Source: Xanthomonas rydalmerensis (GTDB lineage: Bacteria; Pseudomonadota; Gammaproteobacteria; Xanthomonadales; Xanthomonadaceae). Taken from it: a DNA stretch of 64,000 nucleotides. Positions 25,859 to 34,406 of this stretch are shown here, one piece after another; the first letter of the stretch is position 1, and each line of letters opens with the position of its first letter. Where the stretch lies: NCBI RefSeq assembly GCF_033170385.1, contig NZ_CP126170.1, positions 91,001 to 155,000 of the forward strand, given 5' to 3'. The notes below the pieces were generated by a model. That model was not told the origin of the DNA. It searched no databases and was given only the letters and a program-made list of their open reading frames with translations. Position numbers and translations under genes: made by a program.

Positions 25859-28800
25859 GCGCCGCGCCCGACCGCGATCCGTACCTGGTCCTGCCGCTGC
25901 ACGGCGTGCGCCTGATCGAGGCCAGCGCCGGCACCGGCAAGACCTTCACCCTGGCCACCCTGTTCACCCGCCTGGTGGTCGAACGCGGCCTGCGCCTGGG
26001 CCAGATCCTCGCCGTCACCTTCACCGAGGCCGCCACCCAGGAGCTGCGCCGGCGCATCCGCGAGCGCCTGGCGCTCGCGGCGACGCTGGTGCCGACGGCC
26101 GGAACTGGGTCGGACACGGATCGTGACGCGGTAGGAGCGGCGCTGGTCCCCGGTTCGGGATCGGCCGCGACCGAACGCGCGGACGACCCGTCGCGCTCGC
26201 ACCAAGACCCGCCCGATGTCGCGTTGACCCGCGCCATCCTGGGCGCGCACCTGGCGACCGGCACCGAAACCGCGACCGCCCTGCGCCGCCGCCTGCAGCA
26301 GGCCGCCGAGGACATCGACCTCGCCGCGATCTTCACCATCCACGGCTTCTGCGCGCGCGTGCTGCGCGAGCATGCGCTGGAAAGCGGCCAGGCCTTCGCC
26401 GCGCCGCAGTTGCTCACCGATGATCGCGAACTGCTGCGCGATGTCGCCGCCGACCTGTGGCGGCAACGCGCCGCCGATGCGGCGATGGCCGAGGACCTGG
26501 TGGCGCTGTGGCCGGGCGGGCCGGACGGCATGGCCATCGATCTGCGCGAACTGGTGCGGCATCCGACCCTGCTGCCGGCCGCGCCGGTCTTCGCCGCCGA
26601 AGAAGGCGACGTGCTGCAGCACGCCGCGCAGCGCGCTGGCGTGGCGCTGGCCGAGGCGTTCCGCGCGCACGGCACCGCCTGTTTCGAGGCGATCGTCGCG
26701 GCGATCGAGGCCGGCGTGCTGAGCAAGGTCAGCTACAAACCCGACTGGCTGACCGCGCTGTGGCACTGGCTGGACGCGTTCGCCGTGGCGCCGGCGGCGG
26801 ACGCGCCGCCGCACCCGAAGCTGGTCAAGCTCACCGCCGCCGAGCTGACCGCCGGCACCAACAAGAAGCACGCCGAGCGCACCCCGGCCTCGCCTCTGGG
26901 TCATGCCATCGACGGCTACCTGGCCGCGTTGGCGCAGCTGGCGCAGTGGCGCACGCAACGCCGCATCTGCCTGCTGCACGCGCTGCGTGCCGACGCGGCC
27001 GAGCGGCTGGCCTATCTCAAGCGCCAGCGCCGCGTGCAGACCTACGACGATCTGGTCGAGGGCGTGGCGCGCGCGCTGGAAGGCCCGCACGGCGACGCAT
27101 TGGCGCAGCGCCTGCGCGCGCAGTACGCGGTCGCCCTGGTCGACGAATTCCAGGACACCGACGACCGCCAGTGGACGATCTTCCGCAAGGTGTTCGCCCC
27201 GGAGACGGTCAATTCCGCTGCGGTGCAGGACGATGCGGCGATCGCGCCATCGCTGCCCGCACCGGACGACGCGCTGCCGCCGTTGCTGGCCCTGATCGGC
27301 GATCCCAAGCAGGCCATCTACGGCTTCCGCGGCGGCGACGTGCGCACCTACCTGGCCGCCGCCGCGGACGCCGAACGCGCGCCGCCGCTGGCGCACAACT
27401 TCCGCTCGCGCCCGGCGCTGCTGGCGGCGATCGACGCGCTGTACGCGCAGGCCGGCTACGCGGAGGCCTTCCTCACCGACGGCATCGCCTTCCACCCGGT
27501 GCAGCCGGGCAGCAAGCGCGTCGATGCCGACCTGCAACGCGACGGCGTGCCGGCCCCGGCGCTGACCGTGTGGCGCGCACCGGAGCCGCCGCCGCCGGCC
27601 ACCGCCAAGCCGGGCAAGCCCAAGCCATGGAGCGCCGGCCGCGCCCGCGAGCTGTGCACCGCTGCCTGCGTGGCGGCCATCCGCGGCTGGCTGGCCGAGG
27701 CCCGCGACGGCAGCGCCAGCTTGCTCGGCCGTCCGGTGCAGGCCGGCGACATCGCGGTGCTGGTGCGCAGTCACGGCGAGGCCACGCGCATCCAGCAGGC
27801 GCTGGCCGCGGCCGGCATTCCCGCGGTCGCTGCCGGGCGGCGCAGCCTGTTCGCCACCGACGAGGCACTGGAACTGCTGGCGCTGCTGCAGGCACTGCTC
27901 GACCCCGGCGACGACGGCCGCCTGCGCGCGGCGCTGGCCACCGTGCTGATCGGCGAGGACGCCGCGGCCATCGCCGCGCTCGACCACGACGGCGAGCGGC
28001 ACCGCCGCTGGCAACAACAGGCGCTGGACTGGCGCGAGCGCTGGCAGCGCGGCGGCCCGCTGGCGCTGATCGGCGACCTCGGCGCCGCGCACGGGCAGCG
28101 CCTGCTGGCGCTGGTCGACGGCGAGCGCCGCCTCACCAACTACCTGCAGCTGGCCGAACTGCTGCAGGAAGCCGACACCCGCGCGCTCGGCCCGCATGGC
28201 CTGGTCGACTGGCTGGCGCGGCGCATCGCCAATGCCGACGACAGCGACGAAGCGCAGCAGCTGCGCCTGGAGTCGGACGCGCGCCGCGTGCAGATCGTCA
28301 CCCTGCACAAGAGCAAGGGCCTGGAGTATCCGCTGGTGTTCCTGCCGTACGCCGGCATCGGCCGCAGCGAACGCAGCCCCGGGCGCCACTGCGTGGTGCC
28401 GGCGCCGCAGGGCGGGCGCCAGTTGCAGTGGAACACCGGCCGCAGCGGCGGCGAATCCGACCCGGCCTGGGACACCGCCGAAGCCGCGTGGAAACAGGAA
28501 CAGCGCGCCGAGGACGCGCGCCTGCTCTACGTCGGCCTGACCCGCGCCGAGCACGCGCTGTGGATCGCCACCGGCGCCTTCCCGCAGCACGAGCGCACTG
28601 CGCTGGCACCGATGCTGCGCGACCTCGACGCCTTGCAGGCCGCTGCCGGCCCAGGCGCCATCGCCCTCGACACCACGCCGCCGCCGGCACAACTGCCGCG
28701 GCTGCCGCCCGAGCCGGCGCCGCCGGTGCCGCAGGCACGGGTGCCGCAACGGCGCGTGCTGCCGGAGTGGTGGGTGTACAGCTTCACCCAACTCGCCAAT

Positions 28801-29739
28801 GCCGACGCCGGCAGCGACCCGATGGCCAGCGCCACCGTGCCCAGCAGCGGCGGCAGCGACGAACCCGCCGCCAGCGAGCCGGTCAGCGCCGCGGTGGAGG
28901 TGGACATGGTCGACCGCCGCTTCGTCGGCAACCGCTTCGGCGTGGCCATGCACGACGTGTTCGAGCGCTGCGACTTCGCCGCCTGGCGCGGCTGGCGGCC
29001 GGGCCAGCCGGCGCCGGCCGGGCAGGTCCCCGCCATCGTCGAAGCGCTGCAGCGCGGCGGCTATGCCGAGGACGAGCTGGAAGACGGCACCGCCATGCTC
29101 ACCGCCCTGGTCGGCAATACCCTCACCGTGGCGCTGCCCGAAGGCACCTGCCTGGCCGCGGTGCCGGAAGCGCAGCGGCGCAACGAAATGGAATTCCACT
29201 TCGCCATGCGCCCGACCCGGGTCGATGCGCTGCTGGCGCTGCTGCACCGCTTCGGCGTGGCCGGCGAGCGCCAGGCGTTCGGCGCGCGGCAGCGCCTGGA
29301 GGGACTGATGACCGGCCTGATCGACCTCACCTACCAGCACGACGGTCGCTGGTACGTGCTCGACTACAAGTCCAACCGCCTGCCGGCCTACGACCCCGAC
29401 GCGCTGGCGCGGGCGATGGCGCACAGCGAATACACCCTGCAGGCGCTGATCTACACCGTGGCCCTGCACCGCTGGCTGCGCTTCCGCCTGGGCGAGGGCT
29501 ACGACTACGCCCGCGACTTCGGTGGCGTGCGCTACCTGTTCTGCCGCGGCCTCGACGCCGCACGCGACCCGTCGCCAGGCGTGCACGCCTGGCGCTTCGA
29601 CCCGGACCTGATCGAAGGCGTCGACGCCCTCTTCGCCGGCGCCCCGCTCGAGCCCCTCTTCCCCCGGCGACCGCAGGAAGTCCCCGTGGGAGAGAGGGGC
29701 TGGGGTGAGGGTCCGCCCGCCCACGGAGCCCCCCCGTGA
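25855..29739 (+). CDS. recB: Exodeoxyribonuclease V subunit beta
   Basis: The protein has 1294 residues. Motifs: Walker A SAGTGKT at residues 24-30, Walker B-type DEFQDTDDRQW near 430, GDPKQAIYGFRGGD, and LHKSKGLEYPLVFLPY. The C-terminal nuclease contains GLIDLTYQHDGRWYVLDYKSN (near residue 1170) with the metal-binding Asp and Lys. It is the 3'-5' helicase and nuclease of RecBCD. Two oddities: residues about 82-115 are a low-complexity insert containing a REP-like sequence, and the last 30 or so residues are encoded by a palindromic repeat. Confidence 0.95.
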   Translation: MSAAPDRDPYLVLPLHGVRLIEASAGTGKTFTLATLFTRLVVERGLRLGQILAVTFTEAATQELRRRIRERLALAATLVPTAGTGSDTDRDAVGAALVPGSGSAATERADDPSRSHQDPPDVALTRAILGAHLATGTETATALRRRLQQAAEDIDLAAIFTIHGFCARVLREHALESGQAFAAPQLLTDDRELLRDVAADLWRQRAADAAMAEDLVALWPGGPDGMAIDLRELVRHPTLLPAAPVFAAEEGDVLQHAAQRAGVALAEAFRAHGTACFEAIVAAIEAGVLSKVSYKPDWLTALWHWLDAFAVAPAADAPPHPKLVKLTAAELTAGTNKKHAERTPASPLGHAIDGYLAALAQLAQWRTQRRICLLHALRADAAERLAYLKRQRRVQTYDDLVEGVARALEGPHGDALAQRLRAQYAVALVDEFQDTDDRQWTIFRKVFAPETVNSAAVQDDAAIAPSLPAPDDALPPLLALIGDPKQAIYGFRGGDVRTYLAAAADAERAPPLAHNFRSRPALLAAIDALYAQAGYAEAFLTDGIAFHPVQPGSKRVDADLQRDGVPAPALTVWRAPEPPPPATAKPGKPKPWSAGRARELCTAACVAAIRGWLAEARDGSASLLGRPVQAGDIAVLVRSHGEATRIQQALAAAGIPAVAAGRRSLFATDEALELLALLQALLDPGDDGRLRAALATVLIGEDAAAIAALDHDGERHRRWQQQALDWRERWQRGGPLALIGDLGAAHGQRLLALVDGERRLTNYLQLAELLQEADTRALGPHGLVDWLARRIANADDSDEAQQLRLESDARRVQIVTLHKSKGLEYPLVFLPYAGIGRSERSPGRHCVVPAPQGGRQLQWNTGRSGGESDPAWDTAEAAWKQEQRAEDARLLYVGLTRAEHALWIATGAFPQHERTALAPMLRDLDALQAAAGPGAIALDTTPPPAQLPRLPPEPAPPVPQARVPQRRVLPEWWVYSFTQLANADAGSDPMASATVPSSGGSDEPAASEPVSAAVEVDMVDRRFVGNRFGVAMHDVFERCDFAAWRGWRPGQPAPAGQVPAIVEALQRGGYAEDELEDGTAMLTALVGNTLTVALPEGTCLAAVPEAQRRNEMEFHFAMRPTRVDALLALLHRFGVAGERQAFGARQRLEGLMTGLIDLTYQHDGRWYVLDYKSNRLPAYDPDALARAMAHSEYTLQALIYTVALHRWLRFRLGEGYDYARDFGGVRYLFCRGLDAARDPSPGVHAWRFDPDLIEGVDALFAGAPLEPLFPRRPQEVPVGERGWGEGPPAHGAPP
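26131..26172 (+). repeat. REP-like sequence inside recB, in frame
   Basis: GTAGGAGCGGC at 26131-26141 and GCCGCGACCG at 26164-26173 are the two ends of the class A REP, here with the centre replaced by about 22 other bases. It is read through as part of recB, between helicase motif Ia and the FTIHGFC segment. Confidence 0.6.
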
Positions 29740-29836
29740 GCCAACCCACCCACCTACTGGCCGTCGTGTACCGCACCGGCACCCTGCGCCCGCTCGAGCC
29801 CCTCTCCCCCCGGGAGAGGGGTTGGGGTGAGGGTCC
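29644..29836 (+). repeat. Two CTCTCCC-type repeats in a tandem duplication at the recB-recD junction
   Basis: The first copy (29644-29715) encodes the recB C-terminus. It carries a 21-base extra piece in its centre. The second (29790-29836) is compact: CCCCTCTCCCCCCGGGAGAG, then GGGTTGGGGTGAGGG. Both are followed by the same GTCCGCCCGCCCACGGAG, then GTGAG of a recD-like start, 125 bases apart. The orientation is opposite to that of the copies at 1072 and 17091. Confidence 0.85.
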
Positions 29837-29864
29837 GCCCGCCCACGGAGTCCACACCCCGTGA
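29736..29864 (+). pseudogene. 42-codon duplicate of the recD start (relic minicistron)
   Basis: A GTG at 29736 overlaps the recB stop (GTGA) and begins MSQPTHLLAVVYRTGTLRPL. The true recD begins MSQPNPLLAALYRHGTLRTL, so this is a copy of its first 20 or so codons. It then runs into the repeat and ends at a TGA (29862-29864) that overlaps the recD GTG in the same GTGA manner. It is probably a relic that preserves the translational coupling from recB to recD. Confidence 0.8.
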
Positions 29865-31873
29865 GTCAACCCAACCCTCTCCTCGCCGCCCTCTACCGCC
29901 ACGGCACCCTGCGCACGCTGGACCACGCCTTCGCGCACAGCCTGGCCCGCCTCGACCCGGACACGCCCGACCTGGTCCTCGCCGGCGCCGCCCTGGCCTC
30001 GCTGGCAGTCGCCAGCGGCCACGCCGGCCTGGACCCGGCACGCGCCAGCCTCCTGCTCGACAGCCGCGACGGCGCCCCGCCCGCACTGCCCACCGCGGAC
30101 GACTGGAGCCGCGCGCTGGCCGCCTCGCGCTGGGTCGCGCAACCCGCCGCCGAGGACGCCGCTAGCGCCGACAGCCCGCTGGTGCTGGAACACGGCCTGC
30201 TCTACCTGCGCCGCTACCGCGAGTACGAGCGACGCCTGGCCCAAGGGCTGCGCCGCTTGGCCACGCAGCCGCTGCCACACAGCGACCTGTCGGCCCTCGC
30301 ACCACTGTTCGCCCAGGTCTTCCCTCTCCCCCCGGGAGAGGGTGCCCGCAGGGCGGGTGAGGGTACGACCACGGGCGATCTCCAATCAGCGGGCGACCCC
30401 CACCCCGACCGCCAAGCCCAGGCCGCCGCGCTCGCGCTGCGCCGCGCCCTGCTGCTGGTCACCGGCGGCCCCGGCACCGGCAAGACCACCACCATCGCCC
30501 GCCTGCTGCTGCTGCGTCTCGCCCAGGCCCGTGCCACCGGCCTGCCGCCGCCGCGTATCGCGCTGGCCGCGCCCACCGGCCGCGCCGCCGAACGCATGGC
30601 CGAGAGCCTGCGCGCCGCGGTGGCGCGCGCACTCGCCGACGGCGTCGACCCGGCCCTGGCCGAAGCACTGCCGGCCGGCGCCAGCACCCTGCATCGCCTG
30701 CTCGGCGTCATTCCCGACCTGCCGCGCTTCCGCCACGACGCCGACAACCCGCTGCCGTTCGACCTGATCGTGATCGACGAAGCCTCCATGGTCGACCTGC
30801 CGCTGATGTGCAAGCTGGTCGAAGCCGTGGCCGACGGCGCGCAATTGATCCTGCTCGGCGATGCCGACCAGTTGCCGTCGGTGGAAGCCGGCGACGTGCT
30901 CGCCGCGATCCTGCAGGCGGCCGGCCCCGGCGACGCGCTGCAGGCCGACGACGCGCGGGCGCTGCAGCCGCTGCTCGGCGACAGCGCGGTCGCGCACGAC
31001 CATGGCGGCCTGGCCGGGCACCGGGTGCACCTGCTGCGCGGCTACCGTCAGGCCCAGGACTTCGCCCTGGCGCCGCTGGCCGACGCGGTGCGCAGCGGCG
31101 ATGCCGACGGCACGCTGCGGCTGCTGCGCGACGGCCAGCTCGCCGGCGTGCACTTCCACGACGGCGTCGACGACCCGCTCGCCGCCGGCGGCGATGCCTT
31201 GCTTGCGCACTGGCGCGCCCTTGGCGATGCCGACGATCCGGCGCAGGCCCTGCGCGCCGCTGCGCGCCTGCGCCTGCTCACCGCCGTGCGCGCCGGCCCG
31301 CAGGGCGCGCGCGGGCTCAACGCACGTATCGAGCAATTGCTGGCCGAGACCGCCAGCGGCGCGCGCCGTCTCGGCGCCGCCGCGCCCTGGTTCCACGGCC
31401 GCCTGCTGCTGATCACCGAGAACAGCTACCGCCACGGGCTGTTCAACGGCGACGTCGGCATCTGCCTGCGCGACGCGCAGGGCACCCTGGTCGCCTGGTT
31501 CGACGGCGCCGGCGACGGCCAGGTCCGCGGCTTCCACCCGGCCGCGCTGCCCGCGCACGAGAGCGCCTTCGCCATGACCGTACACAAGGCCCAGGGCAGC
31601 GAATTCGACGAAGTCTGGCTGCAGCTGCCGACCCGCGACGCCCGCGTGCTCAGCCGCGAACTGGTCTACACCGGCATCACCCGCGCCCGCCGCGCGCTGC
31701 ACATCGCCGCCAGCGAAGCGGTGCTGCGCGCCGCGCTGGCGCGGCATGCGGCGCGGATCTCGGGATTGGCGTGGCGGTTGGGTGGGGTGGAGTTGAGTGT
31801 CGATCCAGCACCACCACCGCCAACGCCTCCAGCGAAGGATGAGCCGGTCCCCAGCCAGGGCTCGTTGTTCTGA
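29861..31873 (+). CDS. recD: Exodeoxyribonuclease V subunit alpha
   Basis: The protein has 670 residues with a GTG start coupled to the preceding stop. Walker A is VTGGPGTGKTTTIARLL (residues about 200-210), Walker B is DLIVIDEASMVDLPLM, motif III is LLGDADQLPSVEAGDV, and the C-terminal motifs are AMTVHKAQGSEFDEVWL and VYTGITRARRALHI. It is the 5'-3' helicase of RecBCD. Residues 154-170 (FPLPPGEGARRAGEG) are encoded by a palindromic repeat inserted in frame in the linker between the RecB-binding domain and the helicase. Confidence 0.95.
   Translation: MSQPNPLLAALYRHGTLRTLDHAFAHSLARLDPDTPDLVLAGAALASLAVASGHAGLDPARASLLLDSRDGAPPALPTADDWSRALAASRWVAQPAAEDAASADSPLVLEHGLLYLRRYREYERRLAQGLRRLATQPLPHSDLSALAPLFAQVFPLPPGEGARRAGEGTTTGDLQSAGDPHPDRQAQAAALALRRALLLVTGGPGTGKTTTIARLLLLRLAQARATGLPPPRIALAAPTGRAAERMAESLRAAVARALADGVDPALAEALPAGASTLHRLLGVIPDLPRFRHDADNPLPFDLIVIDEASMVDLPLMCKLVEAVADGAQLILLGDADQLPSVEAGDVLAAILQAAGPGDALQADDARALQPLLGDSAVAHDHGGLAGHRVHLLRGYRQAQDFALAPLADAVRSGDADGTLRLLRDGQLAGVHFHDGVDDPLAAGGDALLAHWRALGDADDPAQALRAAARLRLLTAVRAGPQGARGLNARIEQLLAETASGARRLGAAAPWFHGRLLLITENSYRHGLFNGDVGICLRDAQGTLVAWFDGAGDGQVRGFHPAALPAHESAFAMTVHKAQGSEFDEVWLQLPTRDARVLSRELVYTGITRARRALHIAASEAVLRAALARHAARISGLAWRLGGVELSVDPAPPPPTPPAKDEPVPSQGSLF
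30320..30366 (+). repeat. Palindromic repeat inserted in frame in recD
   Basis: TTCCCTCTCCCCCCGGGAGA, then GGGTGCCCGCAGGGCGGGTG: a longer version of the CTCTCCC family, whose second half is a second small palindrome (TGCCCGCAGGGCGGGT). It keeps the reading frame and adds about 16 residues. Confidence 0.8.
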
Positions 31874-32172
31874 CTGCTCCGGCGCGTTGCAACGCGCGCC
31901 TGGTCTGGTTGCAGCGGACGTCTTTGAAACGCCCGCTTATCACGCGCTGTGCGGCCCGCGCGCCACACTGAACAAGAGCCAGCACCGAAGCGCGCGCAGA
32001 TCTCTGGCTTGATCGTCCGTGACGCTGTCGGCTTGGCCGACCCTCATCGCGCGCAGGCCTCCATGCCATGCCACGCGCGCCACGCACGATGGGGAGAATG
32101 CCGACAACCGCCACGCGCGAGCGATGGAGCAGGCGCGCGTTATCGCCGACCACCACGCGGTCGTGTGCAGGC
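31874..32172. other. Intergenic region, no gene seen
   Basis: About 300 bases between recD and the SDR gene, with no convincing reading frame. It is the left side of the variable segment. Base composition is like the core genome. Confidence 0.5.
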
Positions 32173-32916
32173 CTAGATCGCCATGACCCCACCATCGATG
32201 AACAGTTCGTGCCCCGCGATGAAGCTGGACGCGTCCGAAGCCAGGAACAGCACCGCCTCGGCGATCTCCTCCGCGTCGCCGAGACGGCCGAACGGGATCA
32301 TCTGCTTGAACGCCGCCTCGGCCTCTGCATTCGCTTCCAGGTAGGTCTGCATGGCCGGCGTGTGGACCATGCCGGGCGACACCACGTTCACCCGGATGCC
32401 GCGGCTTTTCAGGTCGGTCGTCCAGGTGCGCGCGAAGGAGCGGATGGCCGCCTTCGTCGCGCTGTACACCGAGAGCGCGCCGATTCCCTTGCTGCCGGCC
32501 ACCGAGCCCGCCAGGATCACCGCGCCGCCGGTCGTCATCAGCGGCAGCGCCTTCTGCACGGTGAAGACCGTGCCCTTGATGTTGGTCGCCAGCAGGCGCT
32601 CCAGGTGCGCGACGTCGATCTCGCCAAGCGCAGCCGACTCGGACACGCCCGCGTTGGCGAAGACGACATCCAGCCGGCCATGGTCCTGCTGGATGCGCGC
32701 ATAGAGCCGATCCATGTCCTCGGGAATGCCGACATCGCCCTGCACGCCGATGGCGCCGCCACCGATCTCCACCACGGCGGCGTCCAGCCGGTCCTGCCGC
32801 CGCCCGGTGATGTAGACCTGTGCGCCTACCCGCGCAAACGCCCTTGCCGTCACCAGGCCGATGCCGTCGGTGCCGCCGGTGATCGCGACCACCTTGCCCT
32901 CGAATCGCTTGTCCAT
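32173..32916 (-). CDS. SDR family oxidoreductase
   Basis: The protein has 247 residues from MDKRFEGKVVAITGG (ATG at 32916), with AAGGGAAG upstream. It is a classical short-chain dehydrogenase: cofactor motif TGGTDGIG (the TGxxxGxG type), NAG in VFANAGVS, catalytic Ser in GSVAGSKG, and the YxxxK motif in VYSATKAAIR. The C-terminal IAGHELFIDGGVMAI is typical. The dinucleotide is probably NADP given GRRQDRLD after strand 2. The substrate is unknown. It is divergent from a TetR regulator gene that almost certainly represses it. Confidence 0.94.
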   Translation of the reverse strand: MDKRFEGKVVAITGGTDGIGLVTARAFARVGAQVYITGRRQDRLDAAVVEIGGGAIGVQGDVGIPEDMDRLYARIQQDHGRLDVVFANAGVSESAALGEIDVAHLERLLATNIKGTVFTVQKALPLMTTGGAVILAGSVAGSKGIGALSVYSATKAAIRSFARTWTTDLKSRGIRVNVVSPGMVHTPAMQTYLEANAEAEAAFKQMIPFGRLGDAEEIAEAVLFLASDASSFIAGHELFIDGGVMAI

Positions 32917-32930
32917 CTCGCTTCCCTTGA

Positions 32931-32974
32931 TAAGTGGAGGATTGCTCCACTTACTATACGGAGGTAGCCTCCGT
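32931..32974. promoter_or_regulatory. Two palindromic operators between SDR and TetR genes
   Basis: TAAGTGGAG-GATTG-CTCCACTTA (32931-32953) has perfect 9-bp arms, and ACGGAGG-TAG-CCTCCGT (32958-32974) has perfect 7-bp arms. On the minus strand a -10 box TATAGT (32958-32953) lies exactly between the two, and TTGTGG at 32982-32977 could be the -35. The arrangement is that of a TetR-type operator occluding the SDR promoter. Confidence 0.75.
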
Positions 32975-33001
32975 TTCCACAAGCCACGCCGGAAAGCCCC
33001 G

Positions 33002-33568
33002 TTGACCGCCGACACCCCCCTGCGCGCCGATGCCCAGCGAAACCGCGAACGCCTGCTCGCGGCGGCGGAGGAAGTGTTTCTGGAGCGCGGCGCCGAGGCG
33101 TCGATGGAAGACGTCGCCAAGCGCGCCGGCGTGGGCATCGGCACGCTCTATCGGCGCTTCCCCACGCGCGAGTCCTTGTTCGCCGCGGCCTACAGCGGAC
33201 GCTTCCTGTCGCTCGCCGCGGCCAGCCACGCGCGTGCCGGCACGCTCGATGCGCTGGCCGCGCTGCGCGCGTATCTCGAGGAGTTGGCGCTGCATACCAG
33301 CGTCTACCGCGGGCTTGCCGCCTCGCTCGGCGCGGTGCTGCAGAGCGGCACGCCGGGCTGCGAGGCCGTCAGCAAGGAAGGCCAGCAGCTATTGCGGCGC
33401 GCGCAGAAGACCGGCGTCGTCCGGCGCGACGTTTCCTTCGACGATCTCGTGGTCGTTGCCACCGCGACCTCGCTGGCCACCGAGCAGCTCGGCTCGCCGA
33501 AGACGCGCATCGCGCATCTGATCGGGCTGTTCGTCGACGGCATCGCCGCGCCCGCGCCGCGCACCTAG
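33002..33568 (+). CDS. TetR/AcrR family transcriptional regulator
   Basis: The protein has 188 residues from a TTG at 33002; no ATG or GTG fits. The N-terminal helix-turn-helix is RERLLAAAEEVFLERGAEASMEDVAKRAGVGIGTLYRRFPTRESL in parts: LLAAAEEVFLERG, SMEDVAKRAGVGIGTLYRRF and PTRESLF. The ligand domain (residues about 55-188) resembles the TetR_C SbtR-like group. It is divergent from the SDR gene, with two palindromes between them, so it likely controls that gene and itself. The start codon is the weakest part of the call. Confidence 0.9.
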   Translation: MTADTPLRADAQRNRERLLAAAEEVFLERGAEASMEDVAKRAGVGIGTLYRRFPTRESLFAAAYSGRFLSLAAASHARAGTLDALAALRAYLEELALHTSVYRGLAASLGAVLQSGTPGCEAVSKEGQQLLRRAQKTGVVRRDVSFDDLVVVATATSLATEQLGSPKTRIAHLIGLFVDGIAAPAPRT

Positions 33569-33706
33569 CCGGCTGTAACGCCGCGGCGCGTAGGCAGGGC
33601 CCCGGCGGCGGCGCCGGTGTGATGCGTGAGGTCCATCCGCAAGCCGGCAAGAACCGCAGAGATCCGCGCTCGTGCGCGTCAGACGCTGCCCCGAGTGCAA
33701 GCAAGA

Positions 33707-33763
33707 CGACGCTGCGCGCCGCGCTGGCGCAGCACGCAGTGCGGATCTCACGGTGGGCGTAGC
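33707..33763 (+). pseudogene. Relic of the recD 3' end
   Basis: The 20-base core GCTGCGCGCCGCGCTGGCGC is identical to recD at 31726-31745, and the following 35 bases align with only a few changes (recD CGCGGATCTCGGGATTGGCG, relic TGCGGATCTCACGGTGGGCG). Translated it reads LRAALAQHAVRIS against LRAALARHAARIS in RecD. It is a non-functional fragment about 2 kb from the intact end. Confidence 0.7.
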
Positions 33764-33795
33764 GTCATCCGGGACGACGCACGCCGGTGACGCGT

Positions 33796-34128
33796 TTACT
33801 TGGCCGGCACCCGCTGGTACTCGTCGCTGCCGGTGTTGAGGTGCCCATCGGCCTCGTCGATGGCGAAGTTCACCGTCTCGCCGTCGTTGGTCACCTGCAG
33901 CACGCCGTCCTTGTAAATGGCCGGGTAGCTCTCGGTCTTGGGCTTGCGGCTGAAGAACCGCGGGGTGGTGTTGCGCACCATGAACGACTCCCCGTTGCGT
34001 TCGATGTCCATCGTGTCGTCCTTCGACTCCACGTTGACCCAGTGGCCAACGAACTTCTCGCCCTCCACCCTGGCGCAGCCGGTCACCAGCATCGCCGCGG
34101 CCAGCGCCGCCCCCATCCACTTCGTCAT
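33796..34128 (-). CDS. Small predicted lipoprotein
   Basis: The protein has 110 residues from the ATG at 34128, with GGAGGCGGGGAC upstream. The signal MTKWMGAALAAAMLVTGC predicts lipidation at Cys18. The mature part (VGHWVNVESKDDTMDIERNG, then FMVRNTTPRFF) looks like a lipocalin-like or start-to-end beta sheet domain, with GHWVN-type openings known from stress lipoproteins. I recognise no characterised family. It is a single gene between the recD relic and the toxin-antitoxin pair. Confidence 0.8.
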   Translation of the reverse strand: MTKWMGAALAAAMLVTGCARVEGEKFVGHWVNVESKDDTMDIERNGESFMVRNTTPRFFSRKPKTESYPAIYKDGVLQVTNDGETVNFAIDEADGHLNTGSDEYQRVPAK

Positions 34129-34365
34129 GTCCCCGCCTCCGGTGTTGGAATCGGGGCGAGGATGCGGCGGGTTTGATGTATGGGAGGTCAAGATTCCGGG
34201 GAAGGACGGAGCCGCAGAAATCCTGTCGGCGGGCTGGAGCGCCTGCAGCGCCCGGGAGGAGGGTGCGGCCTGCGTTGTGCGGCCTTGTCCATCGCCACGC
34301 CACGCATTGGGCCTTGTCCGAATGAGCTTCCATGTGCGCTGGCAGCAACACCATGCAGGTGATAG

Positions 34366-34400
34366 CCTGTACAGAATCCTGTAATCAATAGTGAAAGGAG
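34366..34400 (+). promoter_or_regulatory. Candidate operator and ribosome site of the toxin-antitoxin pair
   Basis: Two direct copies of CCTGTA lie at 34366 and 34378, and the first is part of the palindrome CTGTACAG (34367-34374). AAAGGAG (34395-34400 region) precedes the ATG at 34407 by six bases. Antitoxins of this kind usually bind such sites to repress their own promoter. Confidence 0.45.
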
Positions 34401-34406
34401 CTTGCC

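Noticed and set aside
25576..29724. 1382-codon antisense frame opposite recB
   Set aside because: Shadow frame; composition unlike a real protein.
29736..29864. The 42-codon frame as a genuine small protein
   Set aside because: It copies the recD start and then runs through the repeat; without conservation it is better explained as a relic.
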